In this document: piece after piece, positions 1-14,500 of the stretch
Layout: each line of letters begins with the position of its first letter
Numbering within the stretch: the stretch's first letter is position 1
Source of the DNA: Plakobranchus ocellatus
Taxonomy: Eukaryota; Mollusca; Gastropoda; Plakobranchidae
Length of the DNA stretch: 39,129 bases
Assembly: GCA_019648995.1 (NCBI GenBank)
Contig: BLXT01008325.1
Coordinates: 488,327 to 527,455, forward strand
Direction of reading: 5' to 3'
The notes under the pieces: model-generated
The model's database searches: none
What the model saw: only the letters and a program-made list of their open reading frames with translations
What the model was told of the DNA's origin: nothing
Program-made: the position numbers and the translations under genes

Positions 1-355
1 ATCAGACAATGTGACTAGAATAGAGTGAATGCACTCATCAGACATTGTTTCTAAAACAGAATGAATCAGGGAATGTTTCTAAATTGTTATGAGAACACTC
101 AACACACAGTGCTTTACAGCTATTAACTCACCAGATAATGTTTCTAGAAAACGATGAATCAGACAATGTTTCAAAATTACTATGAGTGCACTCAGCAGAC
201 AATGTTTCACAACTATTAACTCATCAGACAATGCTTTTAAAACAGAATGAATCAGATAATGTTTCTAAATTATCATGAGTGCACTCAAAAGACATTATTT
301 CACAGCTATTTACACATTAGACAATGTGTCTAGATCAGGGTGAATGCACTCATAG
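1..355. repeat. 93-bp higher-order tandem repeat in a UGGT intron
   Basis: The block ACTCAnCAGAnAATGTTT to CTATTA starts at 33, 126, 219 and 312, an exact 93-bp period, and continues to the left edge. Each 93-bp unit is three diverged subunits of 32, 32 and 29 bp, each with an AnCAGAnAATGTTT core. It ends about 25 bp before the first exon in the window. Confidence 0.9.
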
Positions 356-378
356 GACAATTTGTTTTGTGTCCTCAG

Positions 379-509
379 GTTCTTGGTCCACTTGGTCAGG
401 ATGAGCAGCTTTTAGTGGATGACTTTCACCTGCTGGAAAGACTAGCCTTGCAAAAAGCAGGGGAGAAAGTGGCCAAAAAGATGGCAGACATGGATATCCC
501 AGTGGCGAA
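379..509 (+). CDS. UGGT: UGGT exon a (first in window)
   Basis: Acceptor CAG at 376-378, donor GTGAGTG at 510. It opens in phase 0 and leaves two bases of a split Lys codon. It reads [20 protein letters not shown] to IPVA; the DDFHLLE stretch is a UGGT hallmark in the sensor region. Confidence 0.93.
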
Positions 510-3500
510 GTGAGTGAATCCAATCATCTCTTATGGGTTTTTTTTGTTGTTAGTGAGTATAATGCTGTTGTGGTCAAATGAATTGCAGTATCTGCTAATG
601 ATTTTAAAAGGCCAATTATACACTTCATTTGAAAAGAGCAGAATTGTGTAAAGATGGCTCCTAAGGTTGACACGTTGGCTGTACTAAAATGAATATTTGA
701 GCATGCCTTATGAAAGGATGCTAATTGAAGCATAAGGCATGAGTATAGCATTTTCTCTCAAATAATTTGAGTTGCAGATCACTGTATCAATTTGAACCAA
801 AACCCTAAATAAAGAGTTAATCATGACTGTTGCATTGCCTATAAAGATCAGTATAATTGAATCCAAATCACAATCCTAAAGATAGAGTTTTATCATTACT
901 ATTGCTTTGCCTATACTTATTTTCTAAATCATTTCTACAGAAAGTTATGCACTTAAAGAAAGAACTAATCTTTAGCTTTTTTGTTTGCAATAAACATTCG
1001 AAATGAATCCTAGTAGATTCACAACTCGACTCCTGATGTAGCCAAGCTACTCATTTGATGAATATAAAAAAATGAATTTTGTCTTTTCACTCAATGAAAA
1101 TTTATGTCTGATAAATGATTGTTCTCCACCTGTTTATTACCAATTGTGACTGCATCAAAAGTTTTTAACTTTCTTAACCGTGATCAACTTCCATTAGTTA
1201 AATATAGCATTCTGTCACAGATGTCAACTTCCATAAGTCAAATACAGCATTTTATAGCAGCTGTCAATTTCCATGGCAATTATCATGGCAGAATTCTCCT
1301 AATTTAATAATTTTGAAATTTTCTCTCCAAGATATTTTGCCTTTAAGTGAAAGGAATGTGATTTGCTTATGATATTTCTACCAGAGCAAGTGATCTTGCC
1401 ATGAGAGTATGCTCGCTGCTCAGTTCTCAAGACAAGAAAGATAAAAGACACAAAATTGAGTTTGCAAATGACAAATACAGGTGAGATGGTAAAGAAAACT
1501 CATTAGCTGAAAGTAGAAGAAATAAAAAAGAAAACTGTTAGGTTTTTGCAAATGATAGATTTTCTTCAAAATGCAAATATACTGCTTTTAATCCCAAGGA
1601 ACTGCAACAAAAATTTAGAAGCTGAGAAAGATTCATCTTGCCTCCAGTAAGAGGGATGAAATTTGTAAGAAACAGATTGATCAAAAATATGGCTAAGCCC
1701 TGAACCTTATAACAGTTTTTATTATTTTTGGTCAGGCTAAGCCAAACAGACCACATTTATTTTTTCCCAACCGACAAGTTATAAGCATATTTACACTGAA
1801 TATGAAGTCAAAAAAGTCATTTGATTTTAAATTCTAAAATGGCCTAAGTAGTTGGTTAAAGTTTCATAAGTCGATCTTCTTTTGCATAAGTCTAACACCT
1901 CTATAATACTTTGAGTTATTGTTGCTTTGTTGTAAAAAATAATGTAACGGCTAAGTAGCTGTTTGTATAAGTGTTCTTTTTAATCCACCAAGGACATCAA
2001 CATTCCACAGTTTAATTTTTGTAATTAGTGTTATTGTTACAGACAAAAATGAAGACTGAAAAATACCATTGTGTGTTTGCATGGCGCCTTGAGCCTTTTT
2101 TCTTAATGCTCACCTTCAATGCTTAAGTGATATTTTGCAACATTGCTCAAGTGATATGTTGCATCATTGCTCAAGTGATATGTTGCAAGTTATTTGAATC
2201 GATGTCAATGTATTAATGATTCCATATTATAGAATTTAAAAAATGTATCAGCCAGTCTTCAACAATGGATGTTGTCAAACTGGCTTACAATTATTATCAA
2301 TACACCTTTGCCTGTATTGCTACAAGCTATGGACTAGAATAGTAGAGAAGCACTATGCAACAGCACTCTGGTACTAGTCATAGCAATAGTTATGAGATTA
2401 GCAGATGATCTGTGTGCGCATCACTAAAATTATTCCTTTTTGGGTTTTTTTTTGGTTTCTTTTCATCTCCATAGTACCATCAAAATCCCAGCAGATGCAA
2501 ACATTCCTGCGTTTACAGTAGAAGCCATTGTAGATCCAACCTCAAGAGAAGCTCAGAAAATGGCTGCTATACTCATGGTCAGTATTTACTTGCTCTCCAG
2601 TTTTCACCGATTTTTTTTTTCTTTTTTTTTTTCTTTTTATAAAGTGTCTCCAAAACATTTGCAGAATATAAGTGTGCAACAATTTGCCATGAGTGTTAGT
2701 CTGGAATTGAAGTGCTTTAAAATAAACAAGATCGTGAATTTTTTCAAAGTATTAATGAAGTTGTATTACAAGTTATGCCTCAAAATCTAAAGCAATGTTG
2801 ATTCAGTTTAAAAAAATGGCTCATAACCTGGTGTTTCATATCCTTTACCAAAGAAACCAAAATGTGAAAGTGTGTAACAAGTTTACGTTAATAGTTGTAT
2901 TTTTTTTCTCGATTTTCAGAGATGTGATGTGAATTTCAATGACATTGTTGACATTCGTGAAATTTTTTTTTTTCTGGAAGTTGAAATGAATTAAATTAAA
3001 GATGTTTGTAATATATGTATCTGCACCAAAGTCAAAGTTGCTGTTCTTTTTTTTTAAAGATCAGTCTTCATCTTCTTTAACCACCAGAGCATCTTCCTTA
3101 AGTTATTTTTTTTTTCTTTTAATTTCCGGGAGTGGATTATTTTTTGGATTTTGCCAACTTCTAGAAAAATCTGCTGCAGATACAGATGTAGACACTTTTA
3201 TTTGTGAACTTTAAGAGCTGATGAGTAATTCATTAATGTTTCCATACTATAGATCACTGATATTTTGTTTTCTGCATGATTTCTCTCTCAGGTTGTGAAA
3301 CAGATTGCAAATGTCGAGATGAGAATTTTCATGAATCCAAGAGAAAAACTCTCAGAGATGCCTGTGAAAAGGTAAAGTAACACAACCATCGCTTTCTATT
3401 TGTGCATGCATGAAAGTTTATTAAAGTGACCTTTTTTGGCTCTTGTGTTTTTATCTTTGTTTTGTCATCTTTTTGCTTTTTTAAACAAAATTTGTTTGTT

Positions 3501-5515
3501 GGTATATTATAGATAAAACAACTGTCTAATTTATTCTTTTACTTACTTTCCAACCCTTTTCACTTCACTTTTCTTCTTCCCTTTAATCAATAATTGATTC
3601 TTAATTATTTTAAAGTAAGAACAAGTAAGACAAGAAACACCTATATAAACTAAACTTTTGAATAGAAGACCAAAATGGATTATCACGCAGATAGTAATTT
3701 TTTATCTCAGTATGTGTTGTGTTATTTTCAGTTTTTACCGCTACGTCCTTGACCCAGAGGTAACCTTTGACCAAGATGGAGGGTTGACCTCTGGCCCTGC
3801 AGCCAAGTTTTTGGACATGCCTCAAAAATCTCTACTTACCTTGAACATGGACACACCAGAGAGCTGGCTTGTAGAGTCGGTTACATCCCCTTATGATTTA
3901 GATAACATATTGTTGGAGGAGGTAGGCAACATGGTGAACCATTATGTCAAAGGTTAAATGTTTTGATATGATGTTAGAACATAATATTGACTATATTATT
4001 TTGGCACTCTAAAATTTTTTTCTTAAATTTTTTTTTTTTTGTAATTGTGTGCAGTATATATTGCAGTAAGAGTAAAACAAATTGAAAATATGACATATTT
4101 TTTCCCTGGCTACAGTTAATTTACATCACCATTATCATAAGTGTCTGTAAGAATAGAATCTTCATCGTATTCTGCTTTCTTTGAATTTCTTTTCTAATTT
4201 AGATTTAGGTGTGGATCAAGACCAAACTTCTATTTTGTTCTCTTTTGTGTTTAGGCAAGTTTTGACTTTGATCTTTGACCAGAATTCTTAACTTGAAGTT
4301 TTTGCAAGATGTAATCCATTGACTGTTCAAATCCATATTTTTCGATTACCCTTCCAGTAAAACTTATAAATGTATGTGCTCTTCCTTAAATACTTTCGGT
4401 GTTACATTATAACCCAAATTCATCAACAGCCGGCAGGGTCAGAGTTCATTTTGTTCATTAAGTTATTTTTTTTTTTTTAATATTTGATTTGCCAGATTTT
4501 TAATTTTCTCACTTTATGTTCCAATTTCTATTTTGAAATGTATACACAATCATGAGATTATATTGATAAATCTGTGGCAGATCAAATTCTATTTTTGGTC
4601 AGCTTTTATGAATAGAGGACTGAGTAGATTTTCTTTATCAAGTTTTATCTGCTTTTTTGACTTGTGAGAGTCAAATTTCTCAAGAGTACAAAGATTTGGT
4701 TAAGCTAGGTCTATCTGTCCGAGAAAGGGTAACAAAAGCAGGCAGTACTTCTCACAAGACTGTTTTATACAGGAAAAAATATGCACAAATCCTTTTTTTA
4801 ATATTTTTTCTTTTTAATTTCTTAGAGCAACATCTGGCAAGCAAAGTCCTCAAATTTCTACATTTTCAATTATTTATTTGTGGTCCTTTTTTTTTTTTAT
4901 CTTTTTATTAGGTTGATAGGAGTGTTAATGCAGAATTTGAACTGGAGTACATCTTAATTGAAGGTAGGAAGAGTTTATTTTTGAATAGTTGATACGTCAG
5001 TGCATCTAGCTTGATTAGTTTTACAAATTGATGTTAGAAGATTGGAGATCATTTATCTGAGCCATTCTGCTTTTTTTTTTTTGTTTGTTAAAAAAAAAAA
5101 AGAAAAACTTGTGTTGTCCAAATTTTAGTAGACATGACAGAACAGACACAGTAATACATTTTAGTTTTCTCTATTCTTTTTTGTGGAAAATGTAATGTTT
5201 ACAAAATTTGATGCAAAAATAAGAAGTGTGTGTTTTTTTCATATTGTGCATCATTTTGTCCACAGGTCACTGTTATGACTCGGCTAACATGCAGCCACCC
5301 AGAGGTCTGCAGTTTGTTCTGGGCACCAACAGTACCCCAGCTATGGTAGATACTATAGTGATGGCTAATCTGGTAGGTATCTTTGTCTCTTCTTGTTTTA
5401 ACTCCCATCAATGTTACTGTTGGTTTCAAAGTCATAATCTTCATATCAATTTAATTTTTTTTTTTTTGTGGAGCTCTCTCAACTTTTTCTTTTTGCAAGT
5501 TTGTATGTGTGTGTA

Positions 5516-5565
<50 letters not shown>

Positions 5566-8500
5566 CTCACTCTCTCTCTCTTCTCTCTCTATCTCTCTCT
5601 CTCTTGGAAATAGAGAGATTTGAGTGAGTTGGGATGCACACTTTAAACATTTTAAACTATGTAATCAGCCTTAAACTTCTTTCTGTGCTATTTGCATCAG
5701 TGAAAATTGGGTAGAAGTCAATTCTAAGTATGGGATTTTCACAATTTGAAAAAGAGATTTTAGAGGGAGGAATAAAAAACCTTATATTTCGTTTTTTAAA
5801 ACTGCTATATGCAACATCTTATAAAAGACATACTTTTGTTTCCAGATCTATCTCTGTCTGCTTCTTTATCTATGTCTCTGTTGGTGTCTTCTCCTCTTTT
5901 CATCTCTTTCAGATAGGCTCTCTCTCTCCCTCCCTCCCTATCTCTCTTTCTCTCTCATGCAAAAACACACACTTTCTTGTCTTTCTGGATAAGGCCTGAT
6001 TTTTTTTACCTAAAGGATGGAAAAGGAAAAGAAAAAAAAATTGGAGAGAGGGGCCAAACTGTTGTTTAAAGATATTGTTATCTTGAGCTGTTCTTTGATC
6101 TATCCAAATACCTGGACACACTAGATTTGTTATTGCGATGTCTTGAGAAAGAATGCCACTGCCATAAATGTGGTGGGAGTATGCATTATTGCTGGTTTTA
6201 AAAGTGTTTCAATATTCCTTTTTTTTTTTTTTCAAATAAATAATCTTAATTCTATTGACATTCTTTTACAAAGTTGCAGATTTTTCATCCATTGATTTCA
6301 GTAAGTCAAAACCCCAAGGTCAACTCGTATGCAAGACCATTTGATATTTATAATCTTCATGAGGATCATTTGTGGTTTTGCCAGGACTGAATTTGTCCTG
6401 AGGTCTGTAGGATCTTCTGCTGCAGGTTCTAACTTACCACATAAGTGTGGCCTGGCCCCCCGGGGGTCTAAAAAAGTGTATGCAGTTCCGTGAAAGTGAA
6501 CAGGCTTTATAGAGGAAAAAATAAGTTATATGTCTTTATAGAAACATATTTTACCTGCATAGCTACATCAATGCTCTTTATGTTCTGTAGGGTTATTTCC
6601 AGCTCAAAGCCTACCCTGGTCTGTGGCAGTTGAGGTTGAGAGAGGGAAGATCTGAAGACGTTTATAATATTGAAAGGTAAGGCTCAGGTTTTTGTTCTTT
6701 TGTTGTTGGTATTGTTGTTGTTGTTTTGTGCAAGAGAGATTTCACTAGTGCACTGATCAAATCTTTTAAAAAATGAAATAAAATAAATTGTAGCAATTGT
6801 TTTGTCAACCCAAGAATTAAGTTGTTGTATCTAGCCCCAATGAAATTGGGGTTTTTTTATTTTCAAGGGCCAAGAATGAACATTTCCTCATTAAAGACTT
6901 TCTTCTATAGAAATGTCAATACAAATATATTGTTTTTCTAAGCGGGATGTATGATTCCTCCTGCAATCCAAAATCTTTCATTAATGTGAATCATTCAGGC
7001 TTACATCAAAATTCATTTTGTGAGACAGTTAGTTCCTGTTCTTTAAGACAATGATGTCTTTAAAATAATTTCTCTTTTGTACCTTGTGAAACTGTGAAAA
7101 TTTAAGTTGTCAACAGATTCTACCTAATTTTGGATAAACTTTTTTGTGCTATTAAAGAGATGTCATGTTTCTGTGATGATCAAAAGCAGCAAGTTTAAAA
7201 TTTTTAATTCTTGAAACTCAAATCCAGCCATGAGTTTACAGATTCACCAGCCAATTCTACAGAGATTATTGTGGCTGTGAATAGCTTCAAGAGCAAGATC
7301 ATTAGAGTAAAGGTATGTAACATCAGCAAATAATTGTTTTCACCTGTACTGATGTCAGTGCTGTTTTACTGGCCAAAGTGAAAATAGCAAAAACATTTGA
7401 TTCTTGTAATATTCAATACTCTAGAGTGGTGGAAATAAAAACTACAACATAGCAATAAATCTTAGTCATAATGTTAATCTTCCATCCATCTTTTAATTTG
7501 TCAAAACTAGTCTTCGTTTCAAACCATTGGTATAGTTTGAAACTGCATTATTGTGAGCTTTGTAAAGTTGGAAGCCATAAAAAATTAGTTGAGCTATTTT
7601 TTTTTTACCCAGATCTAGATAAAGCTAACTTGTTTGCATATGTGTACACACCATAAATTGAGTGGGAGCGCATATGTTTTGCTCCCTAAGTTTGTAAGGT
7701 CTAGGTCTAATTGTTCAATCTTGTAAAAAAAATAAATGTTGTTCTCTGCCAATTCCAGCTACAGCAGTATGTTTAAATTTTTTCCGATATTCAAGATTGA
7801 AACCAGAAAATTTTGGAATTTTATTAGCAGAATGTTCATTCAGATCTGAGAGGGAGCGGCCATTTGATTGGTCCATATTTTTATTGTATTACATTTATAT
7901 AAGCTTTGTTGGTTGTGGACTTTATGATAAAAAAAAATTTGTGCCCATTAGTTTAAAGTTGATTTCTCAGATTTTTAAGAAAGTGTTCATAAGAAACAAG
8001 CTAATAGAGAGACGGAGAGTATTAATAAGAGATTTGAAGGGTTGGTAATGACTCTAGAGCATCCATTTGTCATATTCTCTTTTACAAAGTGCTGCCCTTT
8101 TTTCCTTCAAGTTGATAAACTTTTATTCATTACTACAAGAATTTGAGTCATTCAAGTCCTGTCTATACAAAGACTCAATGTGTACCTGAGCTACTGTTAA
8201 TTTTAGACCTGATACCAGATACAGACGTATTGATTCTTTGTAAAATATTAGCAAAAAAACGATTGAAAAGTAAAGACAAAAGTTTCTGTTTCTCTCTTTT
8301 GGTGAAAAACCTTTTGTATACCTTATGTATCAAGTCTTATGTTCTTTTACTTTAAAAAATTGTAAAAGCTATATTGTCTTTTTCAGTTAAACAGTATGCA
8401 TATATATACCCATAGTGATTTTCGTTGCTTTCATGTATGAATATCTCACAGGTATCTAAAAAGCCAGATAAGCAGTCTGTCAGTCTCTTACAGGAGGAGG

Positions 8501-11500
8501 AAGAGGAGCATGGTTTATGGGACTCAATATCAAGGTAACTTTCTTGTGTATGGCAATTTTGTGCTCAAAAGAAATTCATTTCACATAATCAAAACCAGCA
8601 GATGCTCCAGGAACTAGTTGTGAGAGAACTCAAATGTGTTTCTTTAAATGTTTATTTTTATAACATCACCATGACTCTGAAAGATTTCAGTTGAGATGTA
8701 CAAAAGTGACTTAAAAAGTTGTTCAAACTTATTCAAAATATTTATTGATAAAGGGGCTAAGGACTTCATCCCTAAAGAAGTGGTTTTCCCCTAAAGGTAT
8801 ATACTTGCTTTGTACAGCTCCAATTATATAAATCAATGATTTTAAAAACTAACGAAGCTGACTAAAACTCACACTTCTAGTAAATGTGACCCTGCTCTAT
8901 CCTTTGCTTACGCTTTTGCAAGTTGTGGTAGTAGCTTTTCATATGGACTTGATGATGGCACAATATTGGCTTTTGGTCAATCCTCAAATAAAGAGGATTT
9001 GTGTGTTGCTAGTTTTTCAAAGTATTAAAGTATCAACTATGGCTGTAAAGATTTTTTTTTGTTTTGCTGCCAAATCAGGGTTCCATTGTGATCAATCAAT
9101 TGGAGTTTCTGGCACTGTAAGAAACAGGAAATTTATTTTTTGCTCCTTCTCAACTGAGGCAAAATTTGTTATATATATTACCCATAGCAAAAACTGTCAC
9201 ACAAGTTTTGTGCTGCATCTCAGTCTTTAAAGCGAGTAGATCAGTAAGTTTTTTTTAAGCCTGGAATTTTGTCTCAACTAATATATTGTAAGTATAATTT
9301 TGTATTTAAAAAAAATTTTTTTTTTCCTGTTGAAAGATTGAGTGCAATCAATGAATATTTGTGTTGATGTGAGGGTCCAATCTGAATTGAAACAACAAAA
9401 AACCCCCACAGAAATTCAATAGTCCACGAAATTGAAGAGCTTTCCGTTTTTTCTCTTATTCTTTCTTATTAAACGTGCGTTAAACCGAAAGTGTTGGCCG
9501 CCTTACTATCACTAAAACGAAATAAAACCTACCGAGAAAGCCCAGCCACTGTCCGGCCGACACATAAAAGAAATTTTTCTTTTTTTTTTTTACACATTTT
9601 GCTGTTCTCTTTCTTTCTCGCATTACGCCACGCAAGCCCAATACTGTAATCGGTACCTCACACTACAGCAGGCCAGGCCCAATGTCTGGCTAGGTCTAGG
9701 TCCACTGCACTCACCTGCCCATCTTTTTTTTTCCACCACTTAGTTATGCAGCAGGACTGTGTCAGACACCTCCTTACATGTCTAGGTCCTGCCAGGGCAA
9801 AGCTAAACAAACATTGTTGCATCACAGATGGTAATAAAGCCATCTCTCTTGTTGAGGACTTCAGTACCGGAAAACTTAGGCAATAATTACATTGTAAAAG
9901 TAGAGGACTTCAGGACAGGGAAACCTACTTAGGCGACCATGAAATTGTGAAAGCTCTATTGTTCTAGATTGATAAAAGGCACAAGAACCTCTTTACCAAA
10001 AGGGAAAGAGAAGGAGATAGAGAGATGGATAAAGAAGAGAGAAAGATGCATGGACAGGCGTCTGCATTCACATTGAGTTGTGACGATGAGTGGGATTGGT
10101 TTAACTTAATAATTGTGGAGCTGGTTATTCTCCTTTCTTAATCTTACATTTTTAATCCGCTATGCTTAAACCAAAATATGTTTAAACCAAAATAGAAATC
10201 ATATTTGAGTTTTTTAAAACAATTTTTTATTTCTGCAGAGTATTATTGTGTATTTAACTTGTTATTTTATTTTATTTTTTTTTTTTTTTATCGTCAAGTT
10301 CTCTGGTTGCTGCTGAGTAGAGAGCTATCTATGACAAACTTGATTATATTTACTCATTAGGGCATTTTTCTCTCTACTGCCCATAAGCAGCACAATCACA
10401 GGGGGCGCGCCCAAAAAGGAAGAAGAGAAAGATACAACTCTCAATATTTTTTCTGTGGCTTCTGGTCATTTGTATGAGCGATTTCTCAGGTAAGGGTTCA
10501 GTTTTCATCCACAAGTAGAATGTCTTTTGGGTTTTTTCCGTTTTAAAAAGCATGGTTGATTTTGCAAAAGGTAAGTTTTAGGCAAATGTCTAGTTCACCT
10601 AATGGACAGAGGGCAGCAATGACTGAAGAAATATGTTAAGTTCAGTCAAGAAAAACATTAAAGTTTCAACCCACATTTTTTCTGTTAGTATTACTCTTAT
10701 TCTTATAGTGTTTTGCACCATTTTCTATAAGCCTCTTTAAGATGCCTATAAATCATATGGCTTAAGACCAGTTTAATGAGTTGTTCGCTACATGTAACTC
10801 TTTTGAGAAAAATAAAATTTAAGGGGGTTTTTCTCAATTCTTTAAAAAAAAAGAGTTAAAATCTCAATATCTAACATACAGTTGCAATACCTTATCCATT
10901 CTTCATCAATACAAAGCTTATTAAATGAAGTTTCTGGTTGTTTCAATAGATTGAAATGTTCAAAATGTAGTACTGACTGTAATTTGGATTTACCCTCAGA
11001 CCTTTATTATGTATCACTACAATGATTTTGATTGAGCGATAGTATTAGTAATTTTTTTTTCTGAGGTATCAGACTGAAATATTTTTAAATGTGATATAGT
11101 TTATCGTAATTTAGCTCTGGTTACTTTTTCATTTGCTCAGATTCAGATTTGCATTGACAATAGCTTTTATTTTGTTTTTGGCCATGAGAAAAATTGCAAT
11201 AATTTTCAAATAGTTATTTACTTTAAAAAATAAGTCTAAAAACAACAAAAAGCAGCCTTGGCAATTTCAATCATTGAAAAGCTCAATATTTTAGTGTGAA
11301 CTTCCATGGCCAATGCTGCTGCTTATGATGAAACAAGATAAACTTGATAAGGAATTTATATTAAATTTACCAAAGTTTTCAGTAATAAATTTTTTATGAG
11401 TTAAGAATATGATTTCATGAGGGATAGAAAGATTCAAACTGTTTTTAATAAGTGATATTTTAAATGTAAAAAAAAAATTGTGTTTCTTAAAAGCAACCAA

Positions 11501-14500
11501 CCACACATACTTTGACCTTTTTCTGTTTTACAGAATAATGATGGTTAGTGTTTTGAAGAACACACAATCAAAAGTCAAGTTTTGGTTTCTGAAAAACTAT
11601 TTGTCTCCAACATTCAAGGTAGGTTTTGATATGCAGACTTTTCTCTCCCTTCCTTTTTTTAGACATTGCATGTGGCCTTTTGTATGTGTGTATGCATGCA
11701 TTACACAGTTGATTATGGAAAGAAATGTGCTCGAGATAGTTTGCAGTTTGGTATTAGTTTGACAAATTTATTTTTGGGAAAATTATTTTGGAGAGATGGT
11801 CAGAAATCTCTGACTATATATAATACAGTCATATTTTGTTTTTGTCTTTTGCCTTTGCTCTGTAATTCCCAGAAGAATCTCGCAGAGATATACTTAAAGA
11901 GCACCATCAACAAGACAAACTTTTTTTTTTCCCATTTGTTTGACGTTTAAGAAAAAAAAGTGGTCCAAATGCTTAGATCTTAGGTTTTCATGGTTTTGTA
12001 AAATGTATGGGATTTCTGAACTAAAATATCTTTATGGATAGCTGTTTTCAAATGCACTTTACTAGAGAACTTACGTTTGAGTTTCTCTTCTTTTGTGTCC
12101 ATTGGTGTACTAATTGTGCTGCGTTTAAAGCCAGTTTCTAAGAAAATAATGCCTTGTTAAGTTTCAAATTGGTTTACTTCGTTGGTGTAATGATTTGTAT
12201 GTGCCATATTTAGAGGCTAACAGCTAAAGCAATATCAATAAATTTTTATAAGGATAACTTGCCAAAAATTTTGTTGAATGAAATCCAGACATTGCCTTTT
12301 TCCTCTGTCTGAAGTAGCCCACTGATGTAATTTTCTCTGATGTTATTTTATTTTTTTCTCTCTTTTACCAGGACTTTATTCCCTATATGGCCCAGGAATA
12401 CGGTTTTGAGTATGAGCTCGTGCAGTATAAATGGCCCCGTTGGCTAAACCAGCAGAAAGAGAAGCAGAGGATTATTTGGGGGTATGGAGCTACCTTTTTT
12501 ATTTTGTAATCCAATGCTAGGATTATCAATTGGTTTTAAACATTTTCTAGCATGTTTCAAAGCCATGTAGATTAGTAATAATTAACCAGTGTTGAAGAAA
12601 GGTCAATGTGTAATAGTGGTTCGGATACTTAGAATACTATATTCTTGCAGTTCAGATACATTCTTGGTGCCTGCTTTTGAAACTTCTAAAAAATAACATA
12701 AGAACAGGGGCACTAGAAATTCAGGATTTTTTCCAAAATGGAACGAGTAACAAATCTTTTTTTCCCCTAATTTGAATACCTTTCAATATATATATATTTT
12801 TTACCTGAGTCTATATGACTTTGTGGAAACTCCCTGAAGAATGGGAAGCTGGGTGTATTTTTCCTGCAAAAGAAGTTCACTATTATGTTCAGTTGTCCCA
12901 GGGGCATTCAGTGCACAAAGATAGCGAATCTGCCCAGAATCTGCAGGGACCCTTATCCTACATGTTCAGGCCTTGCAATTGGGGCCCTGGCCTAGCCAAG
13001 GGCCTGAAAGCTTGAGATCAACTTATTGCGCACAAAAGCAGGAAAGCAATTGTTGCTTCTGTCTTTTATATTTGTTTTCTTCAGAAATGGACCTATTACT
13101 TTGTATGAACACCAAATTTGAAGTAGTTGTTGTTTCTGACTAAGGTCATTTTGTTTAGTGCATTGATAGGCTGTTTTGTATTTTCATCCCTTTGTTATGT
13201 TCCCCCACTTTGGTTTTAAGGTGGATTGGAGACAGGCCTTTGTTTTTCTAAACCTACAAAATTTATGTCCTCTGTACACTCTACGCTGATTTTAAAATAT
13301 TTTTTCTCCATTTCTTTCCAGGTACAAAATCTTATTTCTGGATGTGTTGTTCCCTCTTGACGTAAAGAAATTTATTTTTGTTGATGCTGACCAGGTAACT
13401 GTTTTAGTATCAAAAGTTAACAACAATGGTTATACCTCTTCTGCTGAAGACTGTAGCATATCATAAGATGAAGTACCTCAAAAAAAATTTATGAGTTTAA
13501 GGGATTTTTTTTTCCTCATCAAAACTTCTTATAGCATTATGCATCGTTAATTGTACTCTTTTCTTCCATTTTGAAATGCTGACCTTTTTCCAGCTTTCAA
13601 CATCACATTATTATAGTTTGATTAGGCAAAAGACAGAGCTTTTTAATCTTTTAAAAATATTGTCATAAACTGTTTTGTTTCTTTTTTTGTTTTTAATCTC
13701 AATGTGTTGCGATCACTTTATGGGAGGGTCTGATATTGCATTTTCTAGGTTATGAGATAAACAAAAAAAAACTTTCAAATTTTTTTTTTCTCCATTGTTT
13801 GCAACTCTTTTCAAAATGTTATAGAAGGTTGCCTTACATGTAAACACAGAGTCATCATGTTTAGGTGCTTCTCACCAATGACTATTTTGTATCTCAAAAC
13901 TTGAGAATCATTTGGAATAGTTCCAAGTTATTTATTAATGTGTTAATAACGGGTAGAGGGGAGAAACCTCACAGCTTGGATGTATAGTTTTCTTTGTATG
14001 CTTTTTTTAGATTGTTCGTGCAGATCTTCAAGAGCTGTATGACCTTGACTTGGGTGGGGCCCCATATGGGTACACACCATTTTGTGACAGCAGAAAAGAG
14101 ATGGACGGATTCAGGTAAGTGTGACAAATTTTACAAGTTAACAAAAAAATAGCTGTAATAATTTAATGTTGAACCAAAATCTTTTTGTCTTTTTTTTTAG
14201 GTAATCAAAAGGGACTTGTTTTTGTTTTTATTTTTTATTTTTATTTTTTTTTTACCTTGGGAATAATTTAGTTGTCTAGCTTAATTTTTTTATAAATTAT
14301 TCTGCAGTGTATAAAGAAAATTATGCAATTTTTTTTTTNNNNNNNNNNNNNNNNNNNNNNNNNNNNNNNNNNNNNNNNNNNNNNNNNNNNNNNNNNNNNN
14401 NNNNNNNNNNNNNNNNNNNNNNNNNNNNNNNNNNNNNNNNNNNNNNNNNNNNNNNNNNNNNNNNNNNNNNNNNNNNNNNNNNNNNNNNNNNNNNNNNNNN

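Larger units (their letters stand above)
2578..4911 (+). other. Introns after exons c, d and e
   Basis: Three introns (2578-3291, 3372-3731, 3922-4911). They are T-rich with several runs of eight or more T. No repeat or gene is recognised outside the exons. Confidence 0.75.

Noticed and set aside
6390-6470. Possible further SINE copy (GGTTCTAACTTACC with a GGCCTGGCCCC stretch)
   Set aside because: A few shared words only; the 3' block GCCTGAAnGCnTGAGATCA is missing.
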